Source: Monarcha castaneiventris obscurior (Eukaryota; Chordata; Aves; Passeriformes; Monarchidae). Taken from it: DNA of 64,000 nt. The DNA lies in assembly GCA_026261815.1 (NCBI GenBank), contig JAMPIT010000417.1, positions 3,505,501 to 3,569,500 of the forward strand, read 5' to 3'. Positions 24,101-37,400 of this stretch are shown one piece after another. Made by a program: the position numbers and the translations under genes. Numbering within the stretch: position 1 is the stretch's first letter; each line of letters begins with the position of its first letter. The notes beneath the pieces were generated by a model that was given only the letters and a program-made list of their open reading frames with translations, was not told the origin of the DNA and did no database searches.

Positions 24101-27100
24101 ATCCGGAGGAAAATGACATAACAAGAACTGTCTACGAATAATTAAAGGCATGTCATAAAGTAGGCCATATTTTTTGATTAATCAAAGAAGACTGAGGAAC
24201 TCATTTAACATGCAGAGGGGAAAATTTAGGTTACACATTAGGAAAGACTGTATAATATTTGAACAAATAATAGTTCATATACAAACCAGAGCGTGCCATG
24301 ACTAGCTTGAAGTGAAAAACCGTTCAGGAAGTCTTAATTTCTTTGGGGTTGTTTAGAAATAATGAAATAAACTCTGTGCTTTATAAGAGAAAGCATCAGG
24401 TGACCCCTAGAGGTCATCTCAAGACCCAGCAACTCCGCAGCCGCAATCGCCTATGGCTTTTGTTAAAAGGTAACAAAAACATGAAACTGATTAATACCTT
24501 TGTACAGTATACAATAACACTGTACTTTAACCACCCTCTGGGTACTTCAGACATCTGCATACTATGTATGCAAACCATTCATTTTCATAAATGGTTTGCT
24601 TCAAATACTGTTAGATTAAGGATGTTAGTGTAACCTTATAATACAAACAGAAAGTGGTGATTTATAGGCATGAGCGAATAAAAAGCAGACTGAAAAGCCA
24701 GACTATGAAAGAATACATTTGGTTTTGTCAGTAACAACGTTTTCAAGGCTGCTGTAGAAATCAAATCTAAAGGGTTATAACACTGAATTTTGCATGACAG
24801 TGACTACTTAGTCCCCAATCTCATAATTTGCATTGTGGTGAGACAATCACTGCCCGCACAGTGCAAAGTCTGGTGCCTGGCAAGTGACATTGGATGTTGC
24901 ATGTTTTCATCCATTAAAAAAGATTCCCAAGAATTTACTTTTTTGTCTCTTCCATTTCATAATCCTTTATTTGGAGATCCTCCAAATTTCTTTCTTATTT
25001 CCAATGAGATTTTGTGGACAATGGGACTACACTTTTCCCTTTCTAAATGCTGTTTGTTTTGCCCAAATATGTATTAGTCAGTGGCAATTTTAGCAATCAC
25101 ATTTTTGTCAAGGTAAAATCATGTAGATGCTTCAACTCATTATTTTAAAATAGGATTCATAATTACCTATTCAAATTATTTCTTGAATTTGGCACGGTAT
25201 TCTGCAAAGGCCAGGAGGACTGTTAATTAGCTGTTAATTAATCTGAATCTGTGATAGTTTTTATGCATATGTTTCCAGCATTGTATCGTATGTATGCACA
25301 GTACATACATCATTAGGAAAGTAGAAGGGTCTCAATGACAAAAGTCTGCCAGTGAATGAAGATGTGACATAATTCTCTATCCATTCATTTGTGATGGGGA
25401 AAATGGATATAGTGGAGGGTTTAGCCTAAAGTTTAGCCTGAAAGATTTTTGGTTCAACAGCCTGAACTCTACCCACAGCTTTGGGGTTCAATACAGCCTC
25501 ACCTAGAGCAGTCAAAGGGGTTTGAGTTGCTTTATGTACAAGATTCTCTCATCCATTCTATTGCTTTCATGTTGTTTCAGGCAGAATGAAGCAAAATACC
25601 ATCAAGCTTGAGCCTGGGCCTGAATGGATACTGATATTTTTTGTAGTCAGCAGAACCTGGGCATGCCAGAAAGAGACCCTGATTAATTTTTTTTTTCCCC
25701 TTTGGTAGTGCATAATTTTGATAGTTGTTTTTTCATTAGAATATGGGAAGACTCACTGGTTACAATTTTCATCTTCACCTATGAATCTATAAAAGCAATG
25801 GCAGATGGTGATAATGAAATGAGATCTTTCAAAAAAGGTCACTTTAGGATAATCAGCACTTTCAAGTTGTTTTCCAATTGGTGCAAGGCATCAAGCAGTT
25901 TACTATTGATACAGGCAGTTTTGTTGTTGATAAATAAAACTAATGTGTATAACATGTTGTTAACATTTAAATAACGGATGTATCGACAGGTATTTACTCA
26001 AAGCACCACATTCTAGCAAATGAATTACATATTTTAGAGGCCAAATGACTAGAGTAAATTATGATATGAAATCAATTTTAATAATATACTTTCTTCTGCT
26101 AAAATAACCTAACAAAAGGCAATCTTAAATAAACATATTGGGGAGCACAAACAGAAAATGTTAATGACATTTGTAATACTTTCAAATTTGGAAATATTTT
26201 TTTATCATTCTTTCTCAAGATAACTTGCATTTTTTTCCACATGCACAATACTACAGAGCTCAGCAAATGAAGAGTAGTGGAATTACAGAGCAGAATAAAA
26301 TTATTCCTTACCGATCTGGAATCTAGTATAGTGATTAAAGCATGTGGGCCATGCCACTGGAGCAACCTACCACGACTATAAAATTATTCAAAAGCAAAAC
26401 ACTTAAGTCTGAGCCTAGAGAGGAATAGAGTCTTCTGGATAAAAATAGAGTGGAAAATATGCTAATGGCTCTGTAAAGATGCTCAATCAGGTTTTGGTAG
26501 ACAATTAAGATGAAAATAACTTGTTCCTACAAAACTACTTATTTTCCTCTTAGCTTTTCTTTAGAAGCTACTGTTCTCTTGGGATATTGTAGAAATTAAT
26601 TCAGCTGTACTATTTTTGTATACCATTTTATAAAAACACAAACTGTTGCATTATCTGTAATTATTTTTTGTTATCCAAAGTTGCATAATCAGTAGCTGCA
26701 TAAATCAACATCTCTAAATCTTCTCTTCCTTGTGTTTGCAGCAGCTGATACAGTGGTTATTGGAATGAAATATTATGTATATTATTGGGTGAAACCTCAG
26801 GTTAACTTCTGCCACTAATATGTTCAAACCCAACTATAACAGCTCAATTCCAGAATTAGAGTTTTCATATGGAAAAATAAATTTTGTTTATGTTTTAAAA
26901 ATATAAAATAAAGCATCTTCCCTTACCTCTTTTAGATGAATGGAAGCACAATAATCTTTCAAACTTGAAAAACTGATTTTGCTACTCTGTATTTTTCATA
27001 TTCCTGAACAAAAATTAAGGTTCCTTTCAACCTTTTCCTGTATTCTTTGGTAACTATATTACAGGACTGTCTAGTGGCAGACTTCACACATTTCTCTAGT

Positions 27101-30100
27101 TAGGCCTATTTCCAAACATGCAAAAACCCCTCAAATCTGTAACCAAATAAAATAGCCTTTTGTATTTCACTGACATAGCAGGTAAATTTTCAGCTGCCCA
27201 TATATATTGTATTGAGTAAAAAAAGAAATAAAGAAAAGGATGACAGCATCAGGATAAGATTCTGTCCCAATGAAAAATGTGTGGTCAGCAAGGAATACTT
27301 TAAACTAGGTCTTAAGCAGTAAGAGCAGCAGCAAGGGCTGGTAACATTGCCTGACTCTAAGCTCTGAGCAAAGACTTGCCAAGAGCAAGCAGTCCATGCT
27401 GGGGCTGGGTGGTCTTCATGAATCAGAAGATTGACTTTCCAGGAAGGAAATAATCCCAAAAGAGAAACTGGATTATTCATTTTCATGGAAATACTTTTCA
27501 TCAGGTTTTATCAGGTATGGATAAACAAAGGCAATGGCAGGAAATACCTGATGCTCTTTTTCTCCATGCAAGATGGCTGAGGAAAAAATTCTTCAGATCA
27601 GTTAAGTAATTGCTGTTATGGTTCTCCAGTGAAGGCCAGGTTTGAGATAAGAAAGGAAGAAAATCTTCCACTGAGAATGAACTACTTGTAAAATGTTTCC
27701 CTAAAAAAGAAGTTCCTGATCCTGATGGAAAGACTGGATCAGTAAGACATTTTGTGTAGTAGTAGTGATTTTATTTAATTAAGTAAGACATTTTGTGTAG
27801 TAGTAGTAGTAGTGTAAGACATTCTGTGTGTGCTAAACAAGGAGGAACTCCCCAGCTCATCTACATGAGTGTTAACTGAGCATCCTTTTCTTACAGCCCA
27901 GTCAGCTGTTCACTTCTGCCTGTCTGTGCTGAAAATGTCACTTGGCTGGCAGTATCTGAACATAGTTGGTCCTGGAAATGGTGACTCAGTCCCAGGCCCC
28001 CATCACATTTTAGGGCTGTGAAGCATTGATTTAATGACACAGAAATCCCACCAAACCCATGAGCATCGAGGTAGTTAGAAAACAGCTAATGCCAACTTCA
28101 TAAACAACAGACTTTTTGTCTGATTTTTACAGGATCTTTTCTTCTGAATATCAGGGGAAAGGGAGTTGAGACTGTCCAAGCTGATAGCTACACCCTACAG
28201 CAGCACAATTAAGGAGATTTAACAGTTCAGAATGAAAATTTCCTTTTTTTTGGAATATATACATTTGAGCCCCTTGCATCCTCTCCCTTATAGAGCAGAC
28301 ATCCCTTGCTGTACTCTGACAAAAATAAGAAACTGGTATTTGTATCAGACATTTTCTCGGTAATATTTACCTTCCTGATAAGCCTCTGAAAATGTCTGCA
28401 AGTTCACATGTGTTCAGAACTGACCATACAGGATGAATATGTTGAAGTGCTTTATAATTTTAGAGATTATTGCAGGCTACCGTCTACTAGAACGGTAGTT
28501 AAACAGCTTTTGTATTTATCATTTGGACTGTGTAGCTGTCAGATCTTAGTAATTGCAGTCCTCTTTATTGTGATGGATCTCATGTAAAGAAAGCCCATAA
28601 CACTGAAAAAAATGCTTCTGGTTGTTTAATGAATGGTGCTCTTCCTTGTGAGTAAATAGCAAAGTAGTACACAAACCACAGGCCATATTATATAAACATG
28701 ATACCTAACTACTTGCAGTCGTAAGGGGAAAAATACTTCTAAAGTTTCCCAGAAAACACATAAATCTTGCTGACTGACTCTTTGGATAATTTACTTCACT
28801 TTATTCAGTGAATTAATGAAATTCTGTAATTCTCATACTTCTTTTCATATGATACTTCACTACTTTTTTATCAGTATCCATTTTTTTTTCCTGTTATTTC
28901 TCTTTCTATTACCGCCTATTCTCCACATTTATTTTCTGCATCTTGCATTCTCTGATCTGCACTTAAAACTCTTTGAAAAAACCGTATTTTAGTTAAATAA
29001 AATCAGTTTGTAGTGATGTTAAAGTACATATAAAGTGAGTAAATTCCAGTTAATTGAATGAAATAGAATCTTAATTACAAATCAGAATTTATAAAAGTTC
29101 CTAGTGTGACATCAAGCAGTTTGGTGAAAATTTACTAAAGTTTTACCACTTCTACTAATTTACTAGGATTTTTTTTATTATACTTATCTAGAAGCATTTT
29201 GGTAAAGGAATACAGACAGAGGCAGATATTCCACCATGTTAATCAAAGGATTTGAGATTAAATTTCAGTAGGGATAAATTACAAAAGTACTGCTAAAAAA
29301 GATCAGAGCATCTAAATTAAAAAGTTAGAGAAAGATCAGCAGCAATGAGACCCTACTTTAGAGTTTTTTCTGGGAATAAGCACTGAAATAAACAAGACTG
29401 ATCCTATGTGTGGTTGTAGGACAGAAGATTAAGGGGGTGAGAAATTACCAGCTGTAAAGGGCAAATTTCGTACATATGACATATTGCTGGGAACCCTGTA
29501 TTAGTCTGAAATGAGTTTTTATTACATCTTCCAAACTATTAGAAGGCTTAACCTCTTGAGAAATTTTCATTAGATGTAAAAAAAAATGCCATCAGATGGC
29601 TTTCTTTTTCCAGTCAGGGATTCCACTCAAGAAACTCTGTGTAGCTGCTGGCTTTGATCTTTGTCCCATTATTTCAGTTTCATGCTTCCTCTCAAAGAGT
29701 TTTATAATATCCACTTTATGACAAAAATAATTTAACTGCCAAATGAGAACTCCCCTGATAAATCTAGAGTTTCTTGGTGTTTTTGAAAAACACGATAGAA
29801 TACAGTAAAAACTGCACTAAAACACACCCTTTTAACATCTGAAATAAGCAAGACAAAATGCATTAAAAAACAAAGGATTTAAAGGGGCGTCTGGGAAAAA
29901 AGAGCAATCATGGTAAATATGACCAAGAATTACAGTAAGATCACCTTAAGAAGAGTCTCTCAAGATTTGGTATAAATTGGAAATGTGAAAAGATGCTTGG
30001 TAACTGAGAAAGTCTGGCAGCCAAGATGTTTCTACATCCAAGATACAGGTATTTTCTGTCCTAAATTTCATGGTAGAAACCCTAAAAAGACGATAGTCAT

Positions 30101-31322
30101 GAAAGCCCAAACAGCAGACATTTGAGGTCCATAAAAGAATGTCCCAGATGGAAGCTAGACTTTTAAATTAAGACATGTAAGAGAAAAATATTGCAAAGGG
30201 GAATTAAACATACTTACATTTTTAGATTAAAAATCTTTTAACAGGGAATCTTATGATTTTTTTCTTTCCTAAGGAACATCAGCACAACAATATGTAGTCA
30301 TAGGTAAGGGTTGCTCATCTTTACAAACCTAATTTCTGTCTGTTAGTACAGTGCCACTGGCCAAACAAAGTATTTTAGGTTGCTTTACTGCATCTCTACT
30401 TACTAGTTTCTCCTGGTGTTTGTTCTTGTGCTTTGCTGAGATATCCCTGTAATTTGTTTACTTCCCTAACCATGACAAGATATTGCATCAATGACTTTAA
30501 GTTTCTATTTAACATCAACATTTTGGGCTGTCTTGCCCAAAATTGGTTCAAAGAAGTTAGAGCTGGAGAAGATCTTTATTAGTGTCCCATTAAATCTCTG
30601 CAAATACAAGGATATTCCCTATATTTCCTAGGGCTTTTTTTTCCCCAGACTAGATTAAAAGGTGCCAAATGAGAAAGTTTTGGCTATTTTCACAACAGTC
30701 TTTTACTTTTTCACTATTTTCACAAGTCTTTTTCACTGTACCTCCATGATACTTTATGTTACTGAACTCTCAAGTCTGGTTTTTTTTTCTTTTCTTTTAC
30801 AAATGGCCTTTGCTGCCATTTATTCTTTTGTGAATAAATTTATTCTTCTTTCGTATTTCGGTCATTTGCACGCTATTACGTTATTGCTTGTGTATGAAAA
30901 GTTACACGAATATTCAAAAAAGTCTATGCCAAAACCAAACCAGATCTATTGAATGCTCAATAATATTTGTATTAAGTTTCTCAAGACCGAAGTTCATTTG
31001 CTCCACTGTACTTCCTGTTACTACTCTGACAATGTTATTCTCACAAAAAAAAAGCTTGATATTATTTTTGCAGCCCATTTCTACAGATATGGTTCAAAAT
31101 AAGACACCAGCCTTCCTAGATTTATATAATCTAATAAAATTTTAGATTTTGTTTAAATAAAGCATTTCTAAAGCTTAGTGAAACCCCTGTTTTATCAGAT
31201 TGTCCAATAAACATGGCAGCAAAAGAAACAAAAACCATAGCATCTACCAACAGTAGAGCCACTGAGAAAGTGACAGGAGATGCACTAGAAAGTGATTACA
31301 AACAGATACTTCCAATGCAAAT
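15145..31322. other. Unassigned AT-rich DNA with scattered exon-like segments
   Basis: About 16 kb without a recognised gene. The first kilobase still has scattered CpGs (for example 15,160-15,240 and 16,050-16,130) and may be conserved promoter-flanking DNA. Plus-strand segments with good splice signals (17,276-17,375, 18,022-18,089, 30,274-30,303) are under findings. Small structures include an 18-base palindrome at 22,404-22,421 (tgcatgcatatgcatgca), an inverted repeat at 24,570-24,599 (arms gcaaaccatt and aatggtttgc), a tandem ctgttaatta pair at 25,220-25,240, and repeats at 27,742-27,835. Overall it looks like intron or intergenic DNA. Confidence 0.5.
27742..27835. repeat. Short imperfect tandem repeat, three copies
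   Basis: The motif gtaagacattttgtgtagta begins at 27,742 and 27,783, and a third shorter copy (gtaagacattctgtgt) begins at 27,814. TAG trinucleotide runs follow the first two copies. This is local duplication plus microsatellite slippage. Confidence 0.85.
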
Positions 31323-31435
31323 AGGAAGGAAGGAAGGAAGGAAGGAAGGAAGGAAGGAAGGAAGGAAGGAAGGAAGGAAGGAAGGAAGGAAGGAAGGAAG
31401 GAAGGAAGGAAGGAAGGAAGGAAGGAAGGAAGGAA
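31323..31435 (+). repeat. (GGAA)n microsatellite, about 28 copies
   Basis: A pure AGGA/GGAA tetranucleotide array of about 113 bases without visible interruption. Its purity implies recent expansion and length polymorphism between individuals. Both strands have open frames through it (GRKE and LPSF repeats), which are artefacts of the period. GGAA is also the core of ETS-factor sites, but nothing here shows regulatory use. Confidence 0.97.
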
Positions 31436-34400
31436 TAGACAATAATTAGACAATAATTCCTAATAAATACACAAGGATCATATCAATTGCTGATAGGGAA
31501 AGCATACATTTAAATGAAACCACATTGCATGCTATTTTTTGAGGGTTTCCTGAACACAGAAGGCTGTGGAACCTTTCGCGGCTTTTCTACTCAAAAATCC
31601 CATATTTATTTATGTGTCCCCTTTACCATCCTATTGCCATTTCCTCTCCCCTGTTTTCCTTCCCCCACCCTGAGAGCCCAGAGATTCTGTTTGCCCGTGG
31701 TGAACCTCTGGCTACACCAAGGGCAAAAGAGAAAATTTATGTCCTTGAGAAATGGACTGTTTTCAGTGTTCTGGAAAAAAACAATGGGAGGGAAGAGGAT
31801 TGGCACAAATTAGCAAGCTTGGATGATAATAATAATGAAGTTTAATAGACAGTCCAAAAGTGACAGTTATTTTTGACATATAGTGGACAGTTGAGGAAAG
31901 GCAAATAAGGAACAAAGTGCAGACCCAGCAATTTGTTACTTCATGGTGCCTAATTACTACCCACAGCTGATATTCTGACAGAACAGGGAGGAGCCCTGCT
32001 GCAGCTTCTGGCAGAGGCAGAAGTTGTTTGATAAAACCAAATGAAGAGACGAATTCTGAAAATTCTTGTAGCTTTTTTTTAAAGAAGTTTTTCTACTTCT
32101 GCCATATCTTTGCATAATCAAAGTAAGTCACTTCAGTACCAATGCTTGTTACAGAAGGGAAGGAATATATTCACCTGTCTGTCACATTGAAGAAACACTG
32201 GATTTCCCCCAAACTGAAGATGATATGGAAAGACAAAGTGCTGGAAGGGGTTACAAAAAAAGTAATAATCTAGACTTGCCAGGGAATTGTAAGAGAAAAC
32301 ATCCTACGTTTTCTTAGGACAAATCTTGACTGAAAACTTAATTATTTTCTTGAGAGACTTAATATGACACTGGGCAAAATAAAAGCACAAGGACATATTC
32401 CTTGAGCCTTTGTTCAAGTAATAGGAAAGACTAAAGTAAAAAAAGGTGTTATTGGAGCAGAACTCCTTGCCCACACAAGCTGTACTGTACGTGTTGCCAC
32501 TGTAGGGGGGTCAGAGAGCTACAAAATTCACCACTGAGCACAGACTTCCAAGGTACCTCAAAACTAGCCAAACAACGTTGAGCAGGAACAACATCCTGCA
32601 GTAAAAACCTGTACATTTCTGACCCGAGAGAAGAGCTGTTCAGATGCAGAAGACATTGCTGAGAAGAGTTTTACTACCCAAGCATGCAAACTGCTCAATT
32701 TTAACTTTAAAATAAGATTACATCTCTTTACGCTACTGTGTGGACAGCATAGTAATGCAGTGCTTTTTAAATGCCTAGGAAAAAATGTGGTATATTTATG
32801 GAACTGTACACCAGATTAAAAAAGGGGGCTTTTTTGTCTTTTTGAAAGAAATAATCTCTTTTAATGTGAAATGGTTTTTTTGTGGTAAAAGGGGTATACC
32901 ATTGAATATAAATGGTGCAGTGACACATAAAATCTTAGGTTCTAATGTATATTCTCAGTACTATACGAATACTCTAGCATTTGCAAACCTATTTTTCTAG
33001 TCCTGTTTTCTTTGAGTCCTCTCATCTGGCACAGATGGCTTCTAGAGGTCCCTTCAACCTTAAATTACTTGGGATCCTACGAAAGAAACAGGGTAACATG
33101 GAAGTAAAAATAACTAAGACCTGCAGATATTTTGGTGTTAGTTATACTTTAAAAAATAAAGTCTAGCTTCAGTATTCTTAGCTGGTAGTTAGGAGAATGC
33201 CTGTATTTGAATGATGAATTTATACAAGCCGAATTCTGCCCTCAGTTATTCAGGTTCCTTCCCACTGACACCCTCAGACTGGAATTTGTTTAAGAAGGAT
33301 GTAAATTAGTTCATGGAGTATCACCAGGCCAATTCATTCTCGGGTATTTGTAAAATGTCTTTTAATAAGTAAATTATTTGGGCTCAGACACTGATAATTT
33401 CTTTAGATTTCAGTGACATCACCATCTGAGGATCTGAGTGCCCAATAACCAAGAAAGGCAGAAAGTAACTTTGAAAAGCTATTCAAAATAGAAAAAAATA
33501 CAGGTCAAAAAAGTAATCTTTTTAATTTCATGGAAACATCTGATTTGATAATTAGCAATCATATTATTCTCAAATTGCTACTCCTTGTAACATTTGCAAT
33601 TAGATGTGAGCATTATACAAAATACTTATGTGTATTATAATTTCTATACGAACATGTGAAGGTTTGCCTATCAGTAAATTATACAAAATCTCAAGCAAAC
33701 TGTAATATGCAATAACAACTACACTAGTTAAATGAGAAAGTATTTGCCACATTAAATTGTTACTGCACGATAATTACCAGAAATTAGTGTAACTCAATTA
33801 AGATGTTATTCTTTCACTATAAATCACTCTGAGAATGGCTACAGCACATTTCAAATCAGCACCCAGTGGAAGTTCTTCTGAATGTATTATTAGGCCTGAG
33901 GCAGTAAGGCAGGTATGCCTCAAGGACTCCTGTCCAAAGGGTAGGTGGGGTTTTCATTCTGTAGGCAGAGGCTGTGTCCAGGTCTGCTACAGAATGAAAA
34001 CTCCCTGCATTCAACACAAAAACCCCCCACAAATCCAAGGAATTTGTCTTTGCCAGTGACATTTAGCCAAGTCCTGGATATGTCAGAATAAATTATTAAA
34101 GGCAAATGCCCCTATCTGAATAGATAACTTTCTCTTTTTTTTTTTTTTTCTCATTTCAGTAATGTATAGATTTAATATAAAATTTACTGTGATAATTCTA
34201 CCAGTGTATGTAATTCAAAATACTTTCATGGCAGTAAAGACAACAGGAAAACACCTTGACTCTTCCAGCCTCTGTCCACAGGGAAACAACATAATATGAT
34301 ACTTTCAGCAGAACTAACTCCTAAGTTGTGTTCATGTGTTCTGTCTCTGTCATGTACTAATTAGCACTGTTCTATCTTTTCCCCCAAAGGCTCAGATGGT

Positions 34401-37400
34401 TTGCTGGATTTCATTCCTTTTGAGTGACAGTAAAAAGCAGCAGTAACCCCTAAGTTCAAATACACATGCCAAAAATGAGCTGCTGCTCAGGACAAGATCT
34501 GTAACCTTCAGATTGTACTCTTTCACTTCTCTTTTTCTTCAGCTGACTGAGTTAAATACTGAGGCAAGCTGTCATTCAGAACTCTCAAACCTTAAAACTA
34601 AGATCTGATTAGAAGTAGTCTGTGCAAACACAGAGTTGCAGCATTGCTCTATTTATTTTTCACACATCTTTTGAGTTTTGTGAAATGAAATTTGAGTTGT
34701 GGAAATGAAGAGCCATTCAGAAAAACACTAATGTAGTCGTTGACTATAAATACTCTAAAAATCAATCTGAAAATAATTAATGCATCCAGTGGCCCAAAAC
34801 TGACAAGCTATATGAAATGCAAATTTGAAGAATAAATTTATTCTTTAAAATTTAAAGGAGTTATTTCTGATGCATCCACTAGCCTGCCACAACAATTATA
34901 TTTTGTGAACTACTATATGTAAAGTTTTTTACTAATTGATACTTAATCAATAATAACTGAAGTATAATTGGAAACACCTTCTAGTGACCAACACCCTTTA
35001 AGAACAAACTACATCCCATAAAATGGAAGCAGTCAAAGCACCGGGATGCATACTAAATATAAAACATATCAAGAAAACCAGATCATTTCCTACAATGGAA
35101 AGCATTATCAGTTCCTCTCCACACTCCATTTAGCAGTCACCTTTTCTAATGATCCGTCTTTTAGAGCTCCAGTTTCAGCAGGGGCACAGTATCTCTCTCT
35201 GGATTTATGCCTCTGAATGGCATCCCAAAGCAAACCAGTGGGAGCCAGAGATACCTGGGAACTTGCTCAGCACTTTGCAGACCTGGAATCAGTGAAGAGC
35301 TCCCAGGCAAGCACTCTGACAGAGTGAAGTGTGGGTCACCAGCCCTACAGAGCACCACTGCACTGCCAATAGTGATACATGGCATATGTCATTGAAATCA
35401 GCCTGAGTTTGATTCTTTGGATTTTGAATTTCTGCCACATTCTCTCTCTTTACTATAGGAATTGTTTATTCTAACATAACTGTCAAAGGAAAAGAGAAAT
35501 ATTTTGTGTGAAAACAGTGATTTAAATGTCTAAGGGATCAACCTCCCATTGATGTCCATGGACAAGCCAGCGACTCTGAATGGTCCCTTTTGGACCAAAT
35601 TCTCATCAACTTAGTTTAATGATTAACTCCTTCTGAAAGGATGGGCAGTGAGTTTTAATTCATTATGTTTTAATGACACTTGTTCATACTTGGATTGGAC
35701 ATTCCGAATCAAAGCCCCTCTAATATACCTTGAATTGAGCAGCAGCATTATAAAGTATAAGATCAATGGCTTTAGACTGGTAACATTTTTTAACAAATGA
35801 AAATCTGCAAGCTACTATTTGCTTTACCTGAAACTAACATGCATACTATTAGAAAAACAACAAAAAAGAAATGAGTTGACAGTTGTTCTGTGGCTCACTG
35901 ATAATTACTTTCCTTGACTTTTAATGAAGATTTAGCACCACTATCACGCCCAAGTTTCTCAATTTAAAGATGAATGGGCCTGCAGATGCCAAATCCTTAG
36001 TCCCCACATGTGAGGAGGTGTCCATATTGTCCAGCAGTAATTCTTCTGGGTAACTATACTGTGTTAATGGGTTCTCAAGAGAATCTTTTTTTCCTAGATA
36101 GGAGTCAGTGACCAACATTAAAATATTATTTATGGTCTTGCCCACAACAGCAGAAAGGAAAAAAACAAGAATTTTAAATTGGGAACTCGAGAAGCTCTTC
36201 TGAGGCATATTTTATTATCCATACATTCTGAAAAATTCTCTGCTCAAGTTTTCCTTGAACTTCAGGGGATTAAGGATAAATCATGAGGAGAACACAAATG
36301 TTGCTTTAGCTTTCTCAAAGAATGAAAGAACAAAAGTTCTGTCTAGGGGAGGACAGGAAGGGAAGGAGGTGACTAAGCCCTGCAGTTCTGGCACATTAAG
36401 GGGAGGAAAGGACTGTCCTGAAGCAGGAAAACAATAACCTAAAAAATAAAAAGAAAAGAAAAGTTATTAAAGCACTCAGAAGAATTATTTTTTATTTGAC
36501 TTTTAGTTCAGTTCATAATCAGATTTTTCTCTATTTAATGCTGATTTTTAAGAACAGTGGTTTTTATAAGTATTATTTCAGTGGGTTCTTTTCTAATTCC
36601 AAAAAGAGTTCCAGGGCATGTACTGGGCAGAATGCCACTGAAAAGGACTTCAGTAGTTTCAGGTTCTTACTCAAGGCCTGGGCATGGCAACCTTTCAAAT
36701 GAAATATACACTACCATGCCTTCTTGCAGAAATTTCAGCTGTAATGAATGCCTTTGGAAACAAACATTCAGCTGCTTGCATGACAAGAGTTAGTTAAGAA
36801 ACTACACAGAGCACCCTAACAGTGACTAATTTACAAAAAGATTGGATGAGGTGCAAAGGATAAACAGACCCTTTTTCCTCAGGACACCTTTTCTAATTAA
36901 AAGTAAACAAACTTCCATTTCATAAAGTAGACCAATTTCTTTAACAGCTTTACTTATTATCAGCCTCATTTTATGCTTGCAATAGAAAATTCTGTAGAAA
37001 GGGGTTCAGATGTCATCTCCATGGAGACTAATTCCATAATGAGCTGATGGGTTTCAGGAAGATATCGTTGCTTTTCCTTCCTGTTGCCATGTGCTTTGGA
37101 TCATGCTCATATTGAATTACAAAAAATAACAACGATGACACTTATTGCAGAAAATTTTCATATCATTTGATTAACTACTGGAATAGAGAACTGTACTGTT
37201 CACAGTTCTCAGTTTTTGCTAATCAGGTAGTACAGTGTGAGGAAGGAGGAACTATTTTAAAGTGCTCTAGAGTGAAATGTTATTTTCTACTTAGATCATG
37301 ATTTGAATTGATGGTATTATGTTAGTGCTTTGGCTGACAGTCTTGGATAGCCAGTTCCTCCAGATTTAAGAGAGGCTTTTGAAGTTGTTGTGAAAGTGCT

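Noticed and set aside
31213..31453. Open frames with GRKE or LPSF repeats on both strands
   Set aside because: Produced by the tetranucleotide array, whose four-base period repeats every twelve bases and contains no stops.
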